From NCBI GenBank assembly GCA_035934405.1, contig DASYXW010000076.1, positions 19,549 to 83,548 of the forward strand: DNA of 64,000 nucleotides, in the 5' to 3' direction. The notes beneath the pieces were generated by a model. The model was not told the DNA's origin, ran no database searches, and saw nothing but the letters and a program-made list of their open reading frames with translations. The translations under genes and the position numbers were made by a program. Positions 36,094 to 44,867 of this stretch are shown piece by piece (position 1 is the stretch's first letter; each line of letters starts with the position of its first letter). The stretch comes from DASYXW01 sp035934405. Lineage in GTDB: Bacteria; Acidobacteriota; Terriglobia; UBA7540.

Positions 36094-36291
36094 ATGCTTC
36101 TGATTCACGTCGTCATGGTGCTGATCGTTATCGGAGTTCTACTCTGGCTCATCAACCGCTTCGTACCCATGGCGGGCTCGATCAAATCCATCCTGAACGC
36201 GGTGGTGGTGATTGCAGTCGTCGTGTGGCTGTTGAACGTCTTCGGATTGCTGAGCAGCCTCGGGAGTATCCGGGTGGGCCACGCGGGATGA
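36094..36291 (+). CDS. Thivi_2564-type small membrane protein
   Basis: The 65-aa product has two hydrophobic helices (IHVVMVLIVIGVLLWLINRF and SILNAVVVIAVVVWLLNVFG) separated by VPMAGSIK. This pattern matches the small Thivi_2564 family of membrane proteins. CGGAGGTG precedes ATG 36094. Function is unknown; the neighbouring DUF1328 and small basic gene suggest an envelope or osmotic stress cluster. Confidence 0.7.
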   Translation: MLLIHVVMVLIVIGVLLWLINRFVPMAGSIKSILNAVVVIAVVVWLLNVFGLLSSLGSIRVGHAG

Positions 36292-36386
36292 TCGCGGGAT
36301 CCCCCAAAGCGCGGTAGGTAGATTTTTCTTTCGGAAGGCGCGGCCGGCGAGACAGGAGCCGGATTATAGGCTGGGCCACCAAGTGC

Positions 36387-36417
36387 CGCAGAGTCTCGAA
36401 GGGCACGAGACTCTGCG
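36387..36417. terminator. Strong perfect hairpin after the small membrane gene
   Basis: CGCAGAGTCTCG (36387-36398) pairs perfectly with CGAGACTCTGCG (36406-36417) across a 7-nt loop. A weak T-containing tract follows (CTTGTATCTT). It may terminate the small-gene cluster; it is about 95 bp from the stop. Confidence 0.45.
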
Positions 36418-36500
36418 CTTGTATCTTACCCAGCGATGTTAGAAAACAGTCTCCGATGGGTTTGGAAGGTTTCGGGGAGGCCGCTCTGCGCATGAACCGA

Positions 36501-36540
36501 ATTCGCCCTTTACAAACAAGAGAGAATCTACTTGCTTTTC
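36501..36540 (+). repeat. Left copy of a 40-bp inverted repeat bounding two secreted-protein genes
   Basis: The core CCCTTTACAAACAAGAGAGA at 36507-36526 is the exact reverse complement of part of 39735-39774. About 35 of 40 positions match, and weaker similarity continues outward (CATGCG and CCTCC blocks). The repeats face each other across 3.2 kb. Confidence 0.85.
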
Positions 36541-36711
36541 GCTAACCGTCATCCCCGCCGTGGGCCCCGCGTAAGGGTTGGCGCCGTCTGTGCGGCCCGT
36601 GGAGGCATGGGGCGACGCTGACCGCCCGACCGTTGCAATCGCCGCCGGTAAGGTGTACGCTGCGGAGCGTCGCCGGGGTTGAAAATGGAAATCCCGGACG
36701 AGGAGGCGATT

Positions 36712-37896
36712 ATGAAGCCGACCCGTCTATGTCTCGTAGCGGCACCGTTGTTTGTTCTCGCGACCTCTTTGGCCGCGCATGCTCAATCAACGCCTTTGTC
36801 GCTTGGTACATGGAATACGCCGCAGCAGACTAGTTGCCAGAGCAACTTTTACGGCAGCAACTGCTATATGACTACAATAACCTGTCCACACGCAGCGCCC
36901 CTTACGGCGACCTTCGGCTACAAGATTCCAACTACTAACCCGGCCGGGACCATCGTAATCTTTACCGGCGGCGGGGGGACGGCGAATTTCGAGGACGATT
37001 TGGACTACGCCTCGTATTACTTCAATCCTCCCTATAACTATGCCGTGGTGCAGATAGATTGGTCCGCCGATTGGGAGAATACGAACTCCGGTTTGACCGA
37101 TCCAACGTATCCTTTCAGCATCCAGGCCGCTGCTTGCAGAGCGGCGACCTTCTTAGAGCTGGTCTATTCGGGCACGATCTCGGGGCTCTATACCACCGGC
37201 ACTGCATTCTGCGCCCAAGGTAAGAGCGGGGGTTCAGGAGCTCTTGGATATTCGCTCGCCTGGTACGGGGCCGGATCGTTCACCACGGGTTATCCGCACC
37301 TCGACAACGCGGAGCTGATCGATGGACCGATGTTCAGCGATCTGGAGCAGGGGTGCGAGCAATTCTATTCAGGAGGGGTATGCTCGAGCGCTCCGAACGT
37401 GACTGTTTGCCCGACCGGGCAACTGGGGTGCACGGGATGGCCTACGGGCGGCGTTCCCGTGTCGCCGACGTACCTTTACGGCTCAGAAACGACCGTTGGG
37501 TATTGGACAGGTGATAGCAGTTGCGGGGTGTGTCCGCCGGCTACTTCGAACACGTCGAACCAGAACTGGCTGAACCAGAGCAACGTGACCACGGGCGCTA
37601 GTTTCAGCTATTCCAAGACCTCGATGGCGGGGTGGCTGTGCGCCAGCGTCGTGAACCAGGTAGGCCAAGATCAATGCCACCAGTATCCGCAGCGTTGCCT
37701 GAACAACACCACTTCCCAGGGGCAGATCTTCTTCGCCAATTTCACCAACTCTAACCAAGTTGTGACACTTACAGTGAATGCAGTTAACAACTGCCAGGGG
37801 TCGGAGGGTGTCGAGAACGGGACAGTACAAGGTGGGTTATCCGGAATGGTTGCGATCGAGAACGACATGACAGGGAACTGCAAAATTCACCAGTGA
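36712..37896 (+). CDS. Secreted Cys-rich alpha/beta-hydrolase-like protein
   Basis: The product is 394 aa from ATG 36712, with signal peptide LCLVAAPLFVLATSLAAHAQ. TIVIFTGGGGTANFED near residue 80 resembles an oxyanion-hole strand. QGKSGGSGALGYSLAWYG near residue 170 fits a nucleophile elbow (G-x-S-x-G). Many cysteines (such as CSSAPNVTVCPTGQLGC) suggest disulfides, consistent with export. An esterase role is inference; I do not recognise a named family. It lies inside the 40-bp inverted repeat, about 67 bp before the FG-GAP gene. Confidence 0.65.
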   Translation: MKPTRLCLVAAPLFVLATSLAAHAQSTPLSLGTWNTPQQTSCQSNFYGSNCYMTTITCPHAAPLTATFGYKIPTTNPAGTIVIFTGGGGTANFEDDLDYASYYFNPPYNYAVVQIDWSADWENTNSGLTDPTYPFSIQAAACRAATFLELVYSGTISGLYTTGTAFCAQGKSGGSGALGYSLAWYGAGSFTTGYPHLDNAELIDGPMFSDLEQGCEQFYSGGVCSSAPNVTVCPTGQLGCTGWPTGGVPVSPTYLYGSETTVGYWTGDSSCGVCPPATSNTSNQNWLNQSNVTTGASFSYSKTSMAGWLCASVVNQVGQDQCHQYPQRCLNNTTSQGQIFFANFTNSNQVVTLTVNAVNNCQGSEGVENGTVQGGLSGMVAIENDMTGNCKIHQ

Positions 37897-37963
37897 CCGC
37901 GTGGAGGGACATGAAATTTCTGCAAGCCAAGTCAATCGATATCGGAAAGAAAGGAGTTCCGCC

Positions 37964-39715
37964 ATGGTTCACCCTCGCAAAGCAGTAACGCTTATCTTTG
38001 GCCTGGCGATCATCTTCAGTTTTTCGGCGCGGGTTTACGCTCAATTCTTCGAGAATCGGGGCAGTTCGCCTGTTGAACTCTACCCAAATTTTGTTGCCGC
38101 CGGAGATCTCAATCACGATGGCAAGCAGGATATGGTGGCGACCGCATTCATCAGCAACAAGATTGAAGTGTTGCTCGGCAATGGCGACGGCACCTTTCAG
38201 CCCGGCGTTTATTACGCCGTCGGGGCGGAACCATCGTCCATCGTAGTGGCCGACTTCAATAACGACGGCAAGCTGGATCTGGCGGTGGCCGAAGATGTCA
38301 GCGCGAGTATAGGTATCCTCTTGGGGAATGGCGACGGCACCTTCCAGGCGGACAAAGAGATGCCTATAGGCGTTTGCCCCACCCAAATGAAAGCCGGGGA
38401 CTTCAATGGGGACCATATCCTGGATCTGGTGGCAGTCGTCGATACCGTCTCCCAAGGCGTCCAATTCGGTGTCTTGCTCGGCAATGGAGATGGCACATTT
38501 CAGCCCCCGATCATTACGCAGGCCCCCATCACTCCTTTTGCCATTGGCGTCGGAGACTTCAACCGGGATGGCAAACTAGACGTGGCCACCGCCGGACAGT
38601 TTCTAGGCACCAGCGAGGCGACCATCTTCCTGGGCAATGGCGACGGTACCTTTAAGCAAGGCCAGAGCTATCCGGTGGGATCCTCACCCTCGTCTATTGC
38701 CGTGGGGGATTTCCGCAGCATCGGCAAGCTGGATTTAGCCGTGGCCGACTTCCAGGGTGCAGGCGTGAGTGTGCTGCTAGGCAACGGCGATGGCACCTTC
38801 CAGCCAGCCGTTAACTACGACACGATCTTCCCGGAGTCCGTAGCGACCGGAGACTTCAACCGCGACGGCAAGCTCGATCTTGTGGCTGCAAATTATGGTT
38901 ACTCTGGTGGTAGGGCCGGGGCAACAGTGTTCGTGGGCAAGGGAGACGGGACTTTCCAGGCGGGACTCTTCTACCCCACAGGCCAGAACGATCTGTTCGT
39001 CGCCGTGGCCGATTTCAATAACGATGCCTGGCCTGACTTGGCACTGGCGGACCGTGGTGGTAAGGCGATTGTGCTGCTCAACACCGGCGCGGTCAGCTTC
39101 TCGCCCACCACGCCGCTCCAGTTTTTGAGGCAGCTTGTAAACACCACCAGCAACCCTCAAACCGTCACGCTCACAAATACGGGTGCCACCGCTCTCTCAA
39201 TCGGTTCGATCTCCATCCAGGGAAGTGGATTTCAGTTGAACGGCGGAACCACCTGCGGGACGAGCGTGCCGCCTAGCGGAAGCTGCAACATCGCCGTAAC
39301 CTTCCAGCCGACCACTGAGGGATCGAAGGCGGGGCTGGTGTTGATTGTCGACAGCGCTTCCAAAAAGCCGCAAGTGATCGAATTGCTCGGCTCCGGAACC
39401 GTGGTTAGCTTGTCTCCAGCGCAACTGAGTTTCCCGCCCACCAAAGTTGGCAGCAAGAGCGCGCCGCAAACCATAACCCTGACCAACACCGGCAGCACCA
39501 CGCTCAATATCACGAGCGTTGGCCTGGGCGGACAAGATCCGACCTTCTATTCGGAGACCAATACTTGCGGCACGCAAGTTGGGCCGGGAGGAACCTGCAC
39601 GATTTCCGTGACCTTCGCCCCGCAGGACAAGGGAGCGTTCCCGGCAACGGCCACGGTCAGCGACGACGGCGGCGGCAGTCCGCAGATCGTGACGCTCACG
39701 GGTACGGGAACTTAA
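37964..39715 (+). CDS. Secreted FG-GAP/VCBS and choice-of-anchor-D protein
   Basis: This is a 583-aa protein. The signal peptide is AVTLIFGLAIIFSFSARVYA. Six to seven FG-GAP units span residues 35-365 (GDLNHDGKQDMVA, ADFNNDGKLDLAVA, VSVLLGNGDGTF). Two choice-of-anchor-D units follow (FQLNGGTTCGTSVPPSGSCN; YSETNTCGTQVGPGGTCTIS). GAAAGGAG precedes ATG 37964. It is a shorter relative of the 13517-17851 protein, lacking the C-terminal hydrophobic segments. It is probably co-transcribed with the upstream hydrolase-like gene. Confidence 0.92.
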   Translation: MVHPRKAVTLIFGLAIIFSFSARVYAQFFENRGSSPVELYPNFVAAGDLNHDGKQDMVATAFISNKIEVLLGNGDGTFQPGVYYAVGAEPSSIVVADFNNDGKLDLAVAEDVSASIGILLGNGDGTFQADKEMPIGVCPTQMKAGDFNGDHILDLVAVVDTVSQGVQFGVLLGNGDGTFQPPIITQAPITPFAIGVGDFNRDGKLDVATAGQFLGTSEATIFLGNGDGTFKQGQSYPVGSSPSSIAVGDFRSIGKLDLAVADFQGAGVSVLLGNGDGTFQPAVNYDTIFPESVATGDFNRDGKLDLVAANYGYSGGRAGATVFVGKGDGTFQAGLFYPTGQNDLFVAVADFNNDAWPDLALADRGGKAIVLLNTGAVSFSPTTPLQFLRQLVNTTSNPQTVTLTNTGATALSIGSISIQGSGFQLNGGTTCGTSVPPSGSCNIAVTFQPTTEGSKAGLVLIVDSASKKPQVIELLGSGTVVSLSPAQLSFPPTKVGSKSAPQTITLTNTGSTTLNITSVGLGGQDPTFYSETNTCGTQVGPGGTCTISVTFAPQDKGAFPATATVSDDGGGSPQIVTLTGTGT

Positions 39716-39734
39716 CTCGTCCGTCTCGGAAAGA

Positions 39735-39774
39735 AAGGAGCAAGTAAATTCTCTCTTGTTTGTAAAGGGTAAAT
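39735..39774 (-). repeat. Right copy of the 40-bp inverted repeat
   Basis: It contains ATTCTCTCTTGTTTGTAAAG, exactly complementary to the left copy, starting 20 bp after the FG-GAP stop. A RAYT-associated REP begins about 43 bp further on. No duplicated target site is obvious outside the pair. Confidence 0.85.
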
Positions 39775-39816
39775 TTCGTTTGGACTCATGCGAGGACCTC
39801 CTCAGGGCAAGGGCCG

Positions 39817-39853
39817 GGTGGCGCAGACGCGGCGCCGTTTGCCGTGTCTGCGA
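39817..39853. repeat. REP palindrome downstream of the RAYT gene
   Basis: GGCGCAGACGCGGCGCCGTT and the following TGCCGTGTCTGCG fold on CGCAGAC/GTCTGCG arms. It is the inverse of the two REP copies upstream of the transposase, so the gene is flanked by opposed REPs. Confidence 0.85.
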
Positions 39854-40405
39854 TTACGGCATGCGATCCATTGCCAGCAGAGAACTATCTTCGAGATGAT
39901 AATGCCTGAAGCTGGACCAAGGCCACTGCTCGGGCGAAGGGACCAGCCTCTGCTTCACCGGGTTGCCGTGCATATAGTTCAGTTTCTCCCGCACCTTGGC
40001 GTCACTCCGGATATTCGTGTCGTAGAATCGCCTTTGCCAAACCCGGTGGAGGGCAGGCGAGTGAACCGTGGCGGGCAAGGCAATCCGCTCCAGCATCCGG
40101 GCGCACCAGGGTTGAGCTTTTGATTTCCGAAGCGTGTCCAGGATGGCCATGGCCGTGCGTACTTTCAGGGACTGGAGGATTCGAGAGGGATCGGCCTCGG
40201 GCGCCGGCCACAGCAGAAGGTGAAAATGCTCCGGCATGACAACATATCCCAGGAGCCGGAATCCGAGCGAGTCGCGAACCTGGCCGAGAGTCTGTGCGAA
40301 AAGGCTGCGGAAGAGTTCGGCGTCGAAGAGCCGCGCCCGGTGATACGTGCTGGTGGTGATAAAGTGAATGTCGTTCTGGCCGTAGTAGCGGACCAAGCGC
40401 GGCAT
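39854..40405 (-). CDS. REP-associated tyrosine transposase (RAYT, Y1 family)
   Basis: The 183-aa single-strand transposase of the IS200/IS605-like Y1 superfamily contains DIHFITTSTYHRARLF, the HUH metal motif VVMPEHFHLLLWP, and the catalytic-helix region KLNYMHGNPVKQRLV with its tyrosine. RAYTs process REP hairpins and are usually domesticated single-copy genes. Its ATG lies inside a 77-bp tandem duplication that also carries a REP. An opposed REP follows the gene. Confidence 0.93.
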   Translation of the reverse strand: MPRLVRYYGQNDIHFITTSTYHRARLFDAELFRSLFAQTLGQVRDSLGFRLLGYVVMPEHFHLLLWPAPEADPSRILQSLKVRTAMAILDTLRKSKAQPWCARMLERIALPATVHSPALHRVWQRRFYDTNIRSDAKVREKLNYMHGNPVKQRLVPSPEQWPWSSFRHYHLEDSSLLAMDRMP

Positions 40406-40545
40406 GGCCTGATTCTAAACTCAGTCTCGCAGGCACGGCAAACGGCGCCGCGTCTGCGCCACCCGCCCGCCAAGCGCGGCATGGCCCGATTCTAAACTCA
40501 GTCTCGCAGACACGGCAAACGGCGCCGCGTCTGCGCCACCCGCCT
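40391..40545. repeat. 77-bp tandem duplication carrying two REP palindromes and the RAYT start
   Basis: Unit one (40391-40468) and unit two (40469-40545) differ at only a few bases. Each contains GCATGGCC.GATTCTAAACTC followed by the REP (CGCAGRCACGGCAAACGGCG, then CCGCGTCTGCG). Each includes an ATG plus MPRL codons, so the second copy also carries a spurious start. The first unit overlaps the true RAYT start. Confidence 0.85.
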
Positions 40546-40630
40546 CCAGGAACGACTACCGTCACTGGTCCGCTTTCGCACCACCAGAGGTCGGGCTAGT
40601 CAAGCAAAATCTCACAAAATTTCACATGCT

Positions 40631-41140
40631 TCAAGCTGGGCGCCGGAGGCGGTCGAGCAGCGGAAAGAGAACGAGCGCCAGGGCGGCGTTCACCAGGACG
40701 GCGCTCAAGAGGTCGAGGGGCTGAAAGGGCGGAGGCGACTCGCGCATTCGTCCCAGGCCGGCATAGACAAGGCCGTGGAGCAGCACGAGGAACGCCGCCA
40801 GCACCACGCGCGGGCCGATGGGCTCGAGGTTGAATTTCACACTGGCCCACGCCGCCACGTACCCTACCACGGTCTTGGACATCCCGAACATGCCGAGAAA
40901 GCCGCGAGCGAGCGCGTCCTGCGCCAAGCCGACGCCCGCGCCCAGCAGAGTTCCGAACACCTTGTTGCGGCGCATGAGGGAGAAATAAATCACCACGAGC
41001 AAAGGCAAGTCGAAGAGACGGGCGAGCGGCAAAACGACGGGCAGCGAGACCTGCAAGAGGAGGGTGGCGAAAATCGCCACCCAGAGGGTGAGCGGGTGGA
41101 CGCGGTGGACAGCGATAGGTCGCTCGGCTAATTGAGCCAT
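40631..41140 (-). CDS. mreD: Rod shape-determining protein MreD
   Basis: The 169-aa inner-membrane protein has about five helices. LFDLPLLVVIYFSLMRRNKV and GLAQDALARGFLGMFGMSKT match MreD. It follows mreC and mreB on the same strand in the conserved order mreB-mreC-mreD. It links MreBC to the elongasome peptidoglycan machinery. mrdA/rodA, often next, is replaced here by the RAYT locus. Confidence 0.88.
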   Translation of the reverse strand: MAQLAERPIAVHRVHPLTLWVAIFATLLLQVSLPVVLPLARLFDLPLLVVIYFSLMRRNKVFGTLLGAGVGLAQDALARGFLGMFGMSKTVVGYVAAWASVKFNLEPIGPRVVLAAFLVLLHGLVYAGLGRMRESPPPFQPLDLLSAVLVNAALALVLFPLLDRLRRPA

Positions 41141-41263
41141 TGGGTGATTGAGCCATTGAGTGATTGAGTGAACGGAGGAACGTCGGGAGGGTTGACGACC
41201 CCGACATTCCGCTCAAATCACCAAATCAGCCGATCACTCAGTCGCTCAATCACTCAATGTTGC
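41126..41263. repeat. Octamer-repeat palindrome between mreC and mreD
   Basis: Units of the ATTGAGCC, ATTGGGTG, ATTGAGTG family run to about 41170. Inverted units (GATCACTC, AGTCGCTC, AATCACTC, AATG) run from about 41234 to 41263. The left arm reaches the mreD start and the right arm the mreC 3' end. It would be transcribed in the mre mRNA. Confidence 0.8.
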
Positions 41264-42267
41264 TGGTTCCTGGCTTCCTGCTGGTTCGGCACCGGCTTCA
41301 ACACCACGAGGACGTCTTCCAGCCGGTCGAGCGCGGCGGCGGGCTTGACGGCGACGTTCTTGTAGATATTGCCGTCGCCCACGTTGACCACCGTCCCGAG
41401 CGGCAGGCCCTTGGGGAAAATCTGGTCGAGGCCCGAGGTCAGCACGGTTTCGCCCGCCGCCACCTTCTCTTCGTTCATCACATAGTCGAGCCGGCAGAGG
41501 CCGTTGCCCTCACCTTTAAGCACGCCCTGGACCCGCGTGGATTGAAACAGGCTGCCGACGCCGCTCGAAGGGTCGGTGATGAGCAGCACCTGGGCGGTAT
41601 GCGGAAACACCGCAATCAGCTTGCCGGCGACGCCTTCCGGGGTGATCACGGCGAGGTCCGTCGTGAGGCCGGAGTCCGCGCCCTTGCCAATGAAGACAGC
41701 GTTCGAGTTCTCGCCCGGGCTCGAGGCGATCACTTCCGCGGCCACCGTCTGGAACGGCAGGTGGCTCTTGAAATCGAGCAGCGCGCGCAGGCGCTGGGTT
41801 TCCGCGGCTTGCTCGGAAAGCTGCTGAATCTGGCTCTCTGCCGTCACCAGCTTGACGTTCAACTCCTCGTTTTGCTTCTGGGCATGCCACAGGCCGCCCG
41901 TGACGCGCCAGGAGAGCGTGGCGCCGTCAGCCACACCGCGCAGAGACCGCTCGAAGGGGTCGAGCGCGTCCGCGGCCCAGACCTTAATCAGGCGAACGTT
42001 GCTGTTGCGCGTAATCTGGAAAGAGAGCAGCAGGAATTGCGCCGCCAGCAGCGCGATGAGGATGAAGAAAGGCCGATGGCGGGCGACGAACGCCTGCATC
42101 GCCTCGGGGCCTTCCGGCGGGCGCGGCGCCACGGGCCGCCCGGATTCGGGGGACATGAGCTCGAGCATCTGGTTGCCTGCCCGGCTCGAGGAGCTGCCGA
42201 GTCCCCCTTCCCTGCGGCTCCTCAAAGCACGATACTCAGTATTACTACGATAATTACTCAATTGCAA
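41254..42267 (-). CDS. mreC: Rod shape-determining protein MreC
   Basis: The protein is 337 aa. One transmembrane helix (FFILIALLAAQFLLLSFQIT) is followed by a coiled coil (EELNVKLVTAESQIQQLSEQ) and the periplasmic beta domain with KGADSGLTTDLAVITPEGVA and GGETVLTSG-type motifs. Its start overlaps the mreB end by 14 bp. An internal Met near residue 34 could be the true start. The last residues (ARNQQH) run into the octamer element. Confidence 0.92.
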   Translation of the reverse strand: MQLSNYRSNTEYRALRSRREGGLGSSSSRAGNQMLELMSPESGRPVAPRPPEGPEAMQAFVARHRPFFILIALLAAQFLLLSFQITRNSNVRLIKVWAADALDPFERSLRGVADGATLSWRVTGGLWHAQKQNEELNVKLVTAESQIQQLSEQAAETQRLRALLDFKSHLPFQTVAAEVIASSPGENSNAVFIGKGADSGLTTDLAVITPEGVAGKLIAVFPHTAQVLLITDPSSGVGSLFQSTRVQGVLKGEGNGLCRLDYVMNEEKVAAGETVLTSGLDQIFPKGLPLGTVVNVGDGNIYKNVAVKPAAALDRLEDVLVVLKPVPNQQEARNQQH

Positions 42268-43285
42268 CTCTTCTCAGCAAATTAAAATCGGTGAGCATCC
42301 GGCCCGTGCCGAGCACCACCGACGCCAGCGGATCCTCGGCGATGGACACCGGCAACCCGGTCTCCTCGCGGATCCGTTTGTCGAGATTTTTCAGCAGCGC
42401 GCCGCCTCCCGTCAAGAGGATCCCACGGTCGGAGATATCGGCTGAGAGTTCGGGCGGCGTGCGTTCGAGGGCCACGCGGATGGCGTTGAGGATGGTGGCC
42501 ACGCATTCCGCCAGCGCGTCGCGAATCTCGGCGTCGTCAATGGTGATGGTCTTGGGAATCCCTTCCAGCAGGTGCCGTCCCTTGATTTCCATGGTCTGCG
42601 GCTTTTCCAGAGGGTAGGCGGACCCGAGCTGCATCTTGATCTGCTCCGCCGTGCGCTCGCCAATCAGCAGGTTGTAACGCCGCTTGAGCGACGAGGTAAT
42701 CGCCTCGTCCATCTCGTTGCCGGCCACGCGGACGGAGCGGCTGTACACAATGCCGGAAAGCGAAATCACGGCGATATCCGTGGTGCCGCCGCCGATGTCG
42801 ACAATCATCGAGCCGGAGGGCTCGGTGATGGGCAGTCCGGCGCCGATGGCCGCCATCATCGCCTGCTCCACCAAGAATACTTCGCTGGCCTTGGCGCGCA
42901 TGGCGGAATCCTGCACGGCGCGCTTTTCCACCTGGGTAATCTCCGACGGAACGCCGATCACAATCCGCGGGTGCACGAAGAGTTTCCGGTTGTGCGCTTT
43001 CTGAATGAAGTAGTTGAGCATTTTCTCGGTCACCTTGAAGTCGGCGATAACGCCGTCTTTCAAGGGCCGGATGGCGACGATGTTGCCCGGCGTGCGGCCG
43101 AGCATTTCTTTGGCTTCACGCCCCACGGCTTCCACCTCGCCGTTGAGCTTGTTGATGGCCACGATGGAGGGCTCGTTCACCACGATGCCCTTGCCGCGGG
43201 CGTACACTAAGGTGTTGGCCGTGCCGAGGTCGATGGCAAGGTCGGACGAGAACATGCTGAAGATAGAACGAAAATTCATTCCCAC
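42254..43285 (-). CDS. mreB: Rod shape-determining protein MreB
   Basis: This 343-aa actin-fold ATPase forms membrane-bound filaments that guide cell-wall elongation. Motifs are SSDLAIDLGTANTLVYARGK (phosphate 1), SMIVDIGGGTTDIAVISLSG (phosphate 2) and GILLTGGGALLKNLDKRI (adenosine). Length is standard. It begins the mreBCD operon, transcribed leftward. Confidence 0.97.
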   Translation of the reverse strand: MGMNFRSIFSMFSSDLAIDLGTANTLVYARGKGIVVNEPSIVAINKLNGEVEAVGREAKEMLGRTPGNIVAIRPLKDGVIADFKVTEKMLNYFIQKAHNRKLFVHPRIVIGVPSEITQVEKRAVQDSAMRAKASEVFLVEQAMMAAIGAGLPITEPSGSMIVDIGGGTTDIAVISLSGIVYSRSVRVAGNEMDEAITSSLKRRYNLLIGERTAEQIKMQLGSAYPLEKPQTMEIKGRHLLEGIPKTITIDDAEIRDALAECVATILNAIRVALERTPPELSADISDRGILLTGGGALLKNLDKRIREETGLPVSIAEDPLASVVLGTGRMLTDFNLLRRVAIE

Positions 43286-43684
43286 AGACGGACCTCAACA
43301 GCGTAAGGGAGACTCATTGTTGTCCAAGCCCTTAGCGCGGTCAAGTCATTTCGCCCTGTGGTCAGGGCAACCGGTGTCTCTGGCGCTAACGGCTGATCCA
43401 GTCGAACAGCCGTTGAGGCGAAGTCTCCGCGTCGCGAGGGATTTTAGCGAGGATGCCGCGCCCAGGTCCTTCCCCCGATGATTCGGCACGGTAGCTGCGG
43501 CAGTTGGAAGAGGAGAACGGGCGGCTGAAGCGGAGGGTAGCGGAGCAGGCTCTGGACCTCCACGTGTTGAGGACGCAATGACCTTCTACGTGGAGGAGAG
43601 AAGCGAGAATCGCATCGATCTATGTTATGATGAGGGGAGTCGCTTACCGCGATCATCCTGAGAGAGGAAAGGTAACAAGATTCA
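43286..43684. other. Gap between mreB and the PPIase gene
   Basis: The gap carries divergent promoters and a short IS3-type transposase scar (43495-43581). A good ribosome-binding site, AGAGGAAAGG, sits before the PPIase start. Nothing else is recognised. Confidence 0.4.
43495..43581 (+). pseudogene. Remnant of an IS3-family OrfA transposase
   Basis: The 28 codons reading LRQLEEENGRLKRRVAEQAL then DLHVLRTQ and a stop match the leucine-zipper end of IS3-family OrfA. The N-terminal helix-turn-helix and OrfB are missing. It marks an old insertion site. Confidence 0.7.
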
Positions 43685-44818
43685 ATGATGAGACGTAACC
43701 CAGGCAAGTTGATACTGGCAGTGTCGCTCGTCGGCGCTCTGGCGGCCGCGGGCGCGTTTGCCCGGCAATCGAATCAGGCCCAGCCGGGCCAGCCCACCAA
43801 GTCGGTCCAGCCAGCTCAATCACCCCAAACCAAGCAGGCGTCCCCGAGCCAACCCGCTCCGGCGCCGGCGACCGCCAGCGGCGCAGCGGCGGCTTCGAAA
43901 GGGCAGGACGCGGCCGCCGGGGCCAAGCCGGCGGCGGAGTTTCCGCCCGATAAGGTCGTTATGAAAGTGGGCGGCGACCCGGTGACGGTTGCCGACCTCG
44001 AATATGTGATTCACCTCCTGTCACCGCAGGCGCAGGGCCAGATCGCGAGCCAGGGCCCGAAGCCGTTCGGTGACTGGTACTCGATGCTGATGGCGTTGTC
44101 TCAGAAGACCGCCGGCCAGCACCTGGAGGACTCGCCGGACTTCCGCCGGCAGATGAAGCTGGCGCGGATGCAATTCCTGGCGCAGGCCGAATCGAAGAAC
44201 ATCGCCGAAGGCGCCAAGGTGACGCCGGAGGAGATCAAACAGTATTTCGCCACGCACGAGTCCGATTACGCCGCGCTCGAGGTCCGCCAAGTGAGTATCC
44301 GCAAGAAAGTGCCCAACGGCGGGAACGCGGCGCCCGGTCTGCCCGCCGACCAAGCCAAAGCGAAAGCGGAGGAGATTCGCAAAGCGATTCAGTCCGGCAC
44401 GGACTTCGCCAAACTTGCCGACCAGTTTAAGATGCCGGGCGTGATCTTCATCGATCCGCAGCCGCGCACCGTGCGGCACGGGCAGTTGCCGGCGGATCTC
44501 GAAGCATCGCTCGTCAAGCTGAAGGATGGCGAGCTTTCCGACACGGCCGACAATCCTCAGGTGGTTTACTTCATGCAAGTGGTCAAGCACACGCAGTCCG
44601 ACCTGAAGGACGTCTCGGATGAAATCGCGAGCAAGCTGAAAGAGCAGAAGACCAAGGAGGCCATGGAGAGCGTGAAGAAGGACGCGGCGATCTGGATGGA
44701 CCCGGCATACTTCGCCGCCCCGGCACCCGAGCCGGTCCCGGCCGAAGTGAAGCCGCCCGCGCCCAAGCCGCCGGCCGCAGCTACGAAACCACCGGCCAGC
44801 AGCAAGGCGTCACAATAA
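43685..44818 (+). CDS. Periplasmic parvulin-type peptidyl-prolyl isomerase (SurA/PpiC-like)
   Basis: The protein is 377 aa. Signal peptide LILAVSLVGALAAAGAFA is followed by about 60 residues rich in Gln/Pro/Ala. A SurA-like N-terminal helical region (VVMKVGGDPVTVADLEYVIH) and a parvulin domain near 200-310 (EVRQVSIRKKVPNGG; AIQSGTDFAKLADQFK; VRHGQLPADLEASLVKLKDG) follow. The Pro/Ala/Lys tail is disordered. It is a likely chaperone for exported proteins, of which this region encodes many. Confidence 0.85.
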   Translation: MMRRNPGKLILAVSLVGALAAAGAFARQSNQAQPGQPTKSVQPAQSPQTKQASPSQPAPAPATASGAAAASKGQDAAAGAKPAAEFPPDKVVMKVGGDPVTVADLEYVIHLLSPQAQGQIASQGPKPFGDWYSMLMALSQKTAGQHLEDSPDFRRQMKLARMQFLAQAESKNIAEGAKVTPEEIKQYFATHESDYAALEVRQVSIRKKVPNGGNAAPGLPADQAKAKAEEIRKAIQSGTDFAKLADQFKMPGVIFIDPQPRTVRHGQLPADLEASLVKLKDGELSDTADNPQVVYFMQVVKHTQSDLKDVSDEIASKLKEQKTKEAMESVKKDAAIWMDPAYFAAPAPEPVPAEVKPPAPKPPAAATKPPASSKASQ

Positions 44819-44867
44819 GATTGTAGCGGGTCGATTTTGACATGACGAGAGGCGCGAGCGGCGTAGC

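Noticed and set aside
37784..38464. A 226-aa minus-strand frame opposite the second FG-GAP gene
   Set aside because: The plus strand encodes a complete secreted repeat protein with ribosome-binding site; the reverse frame has no support.
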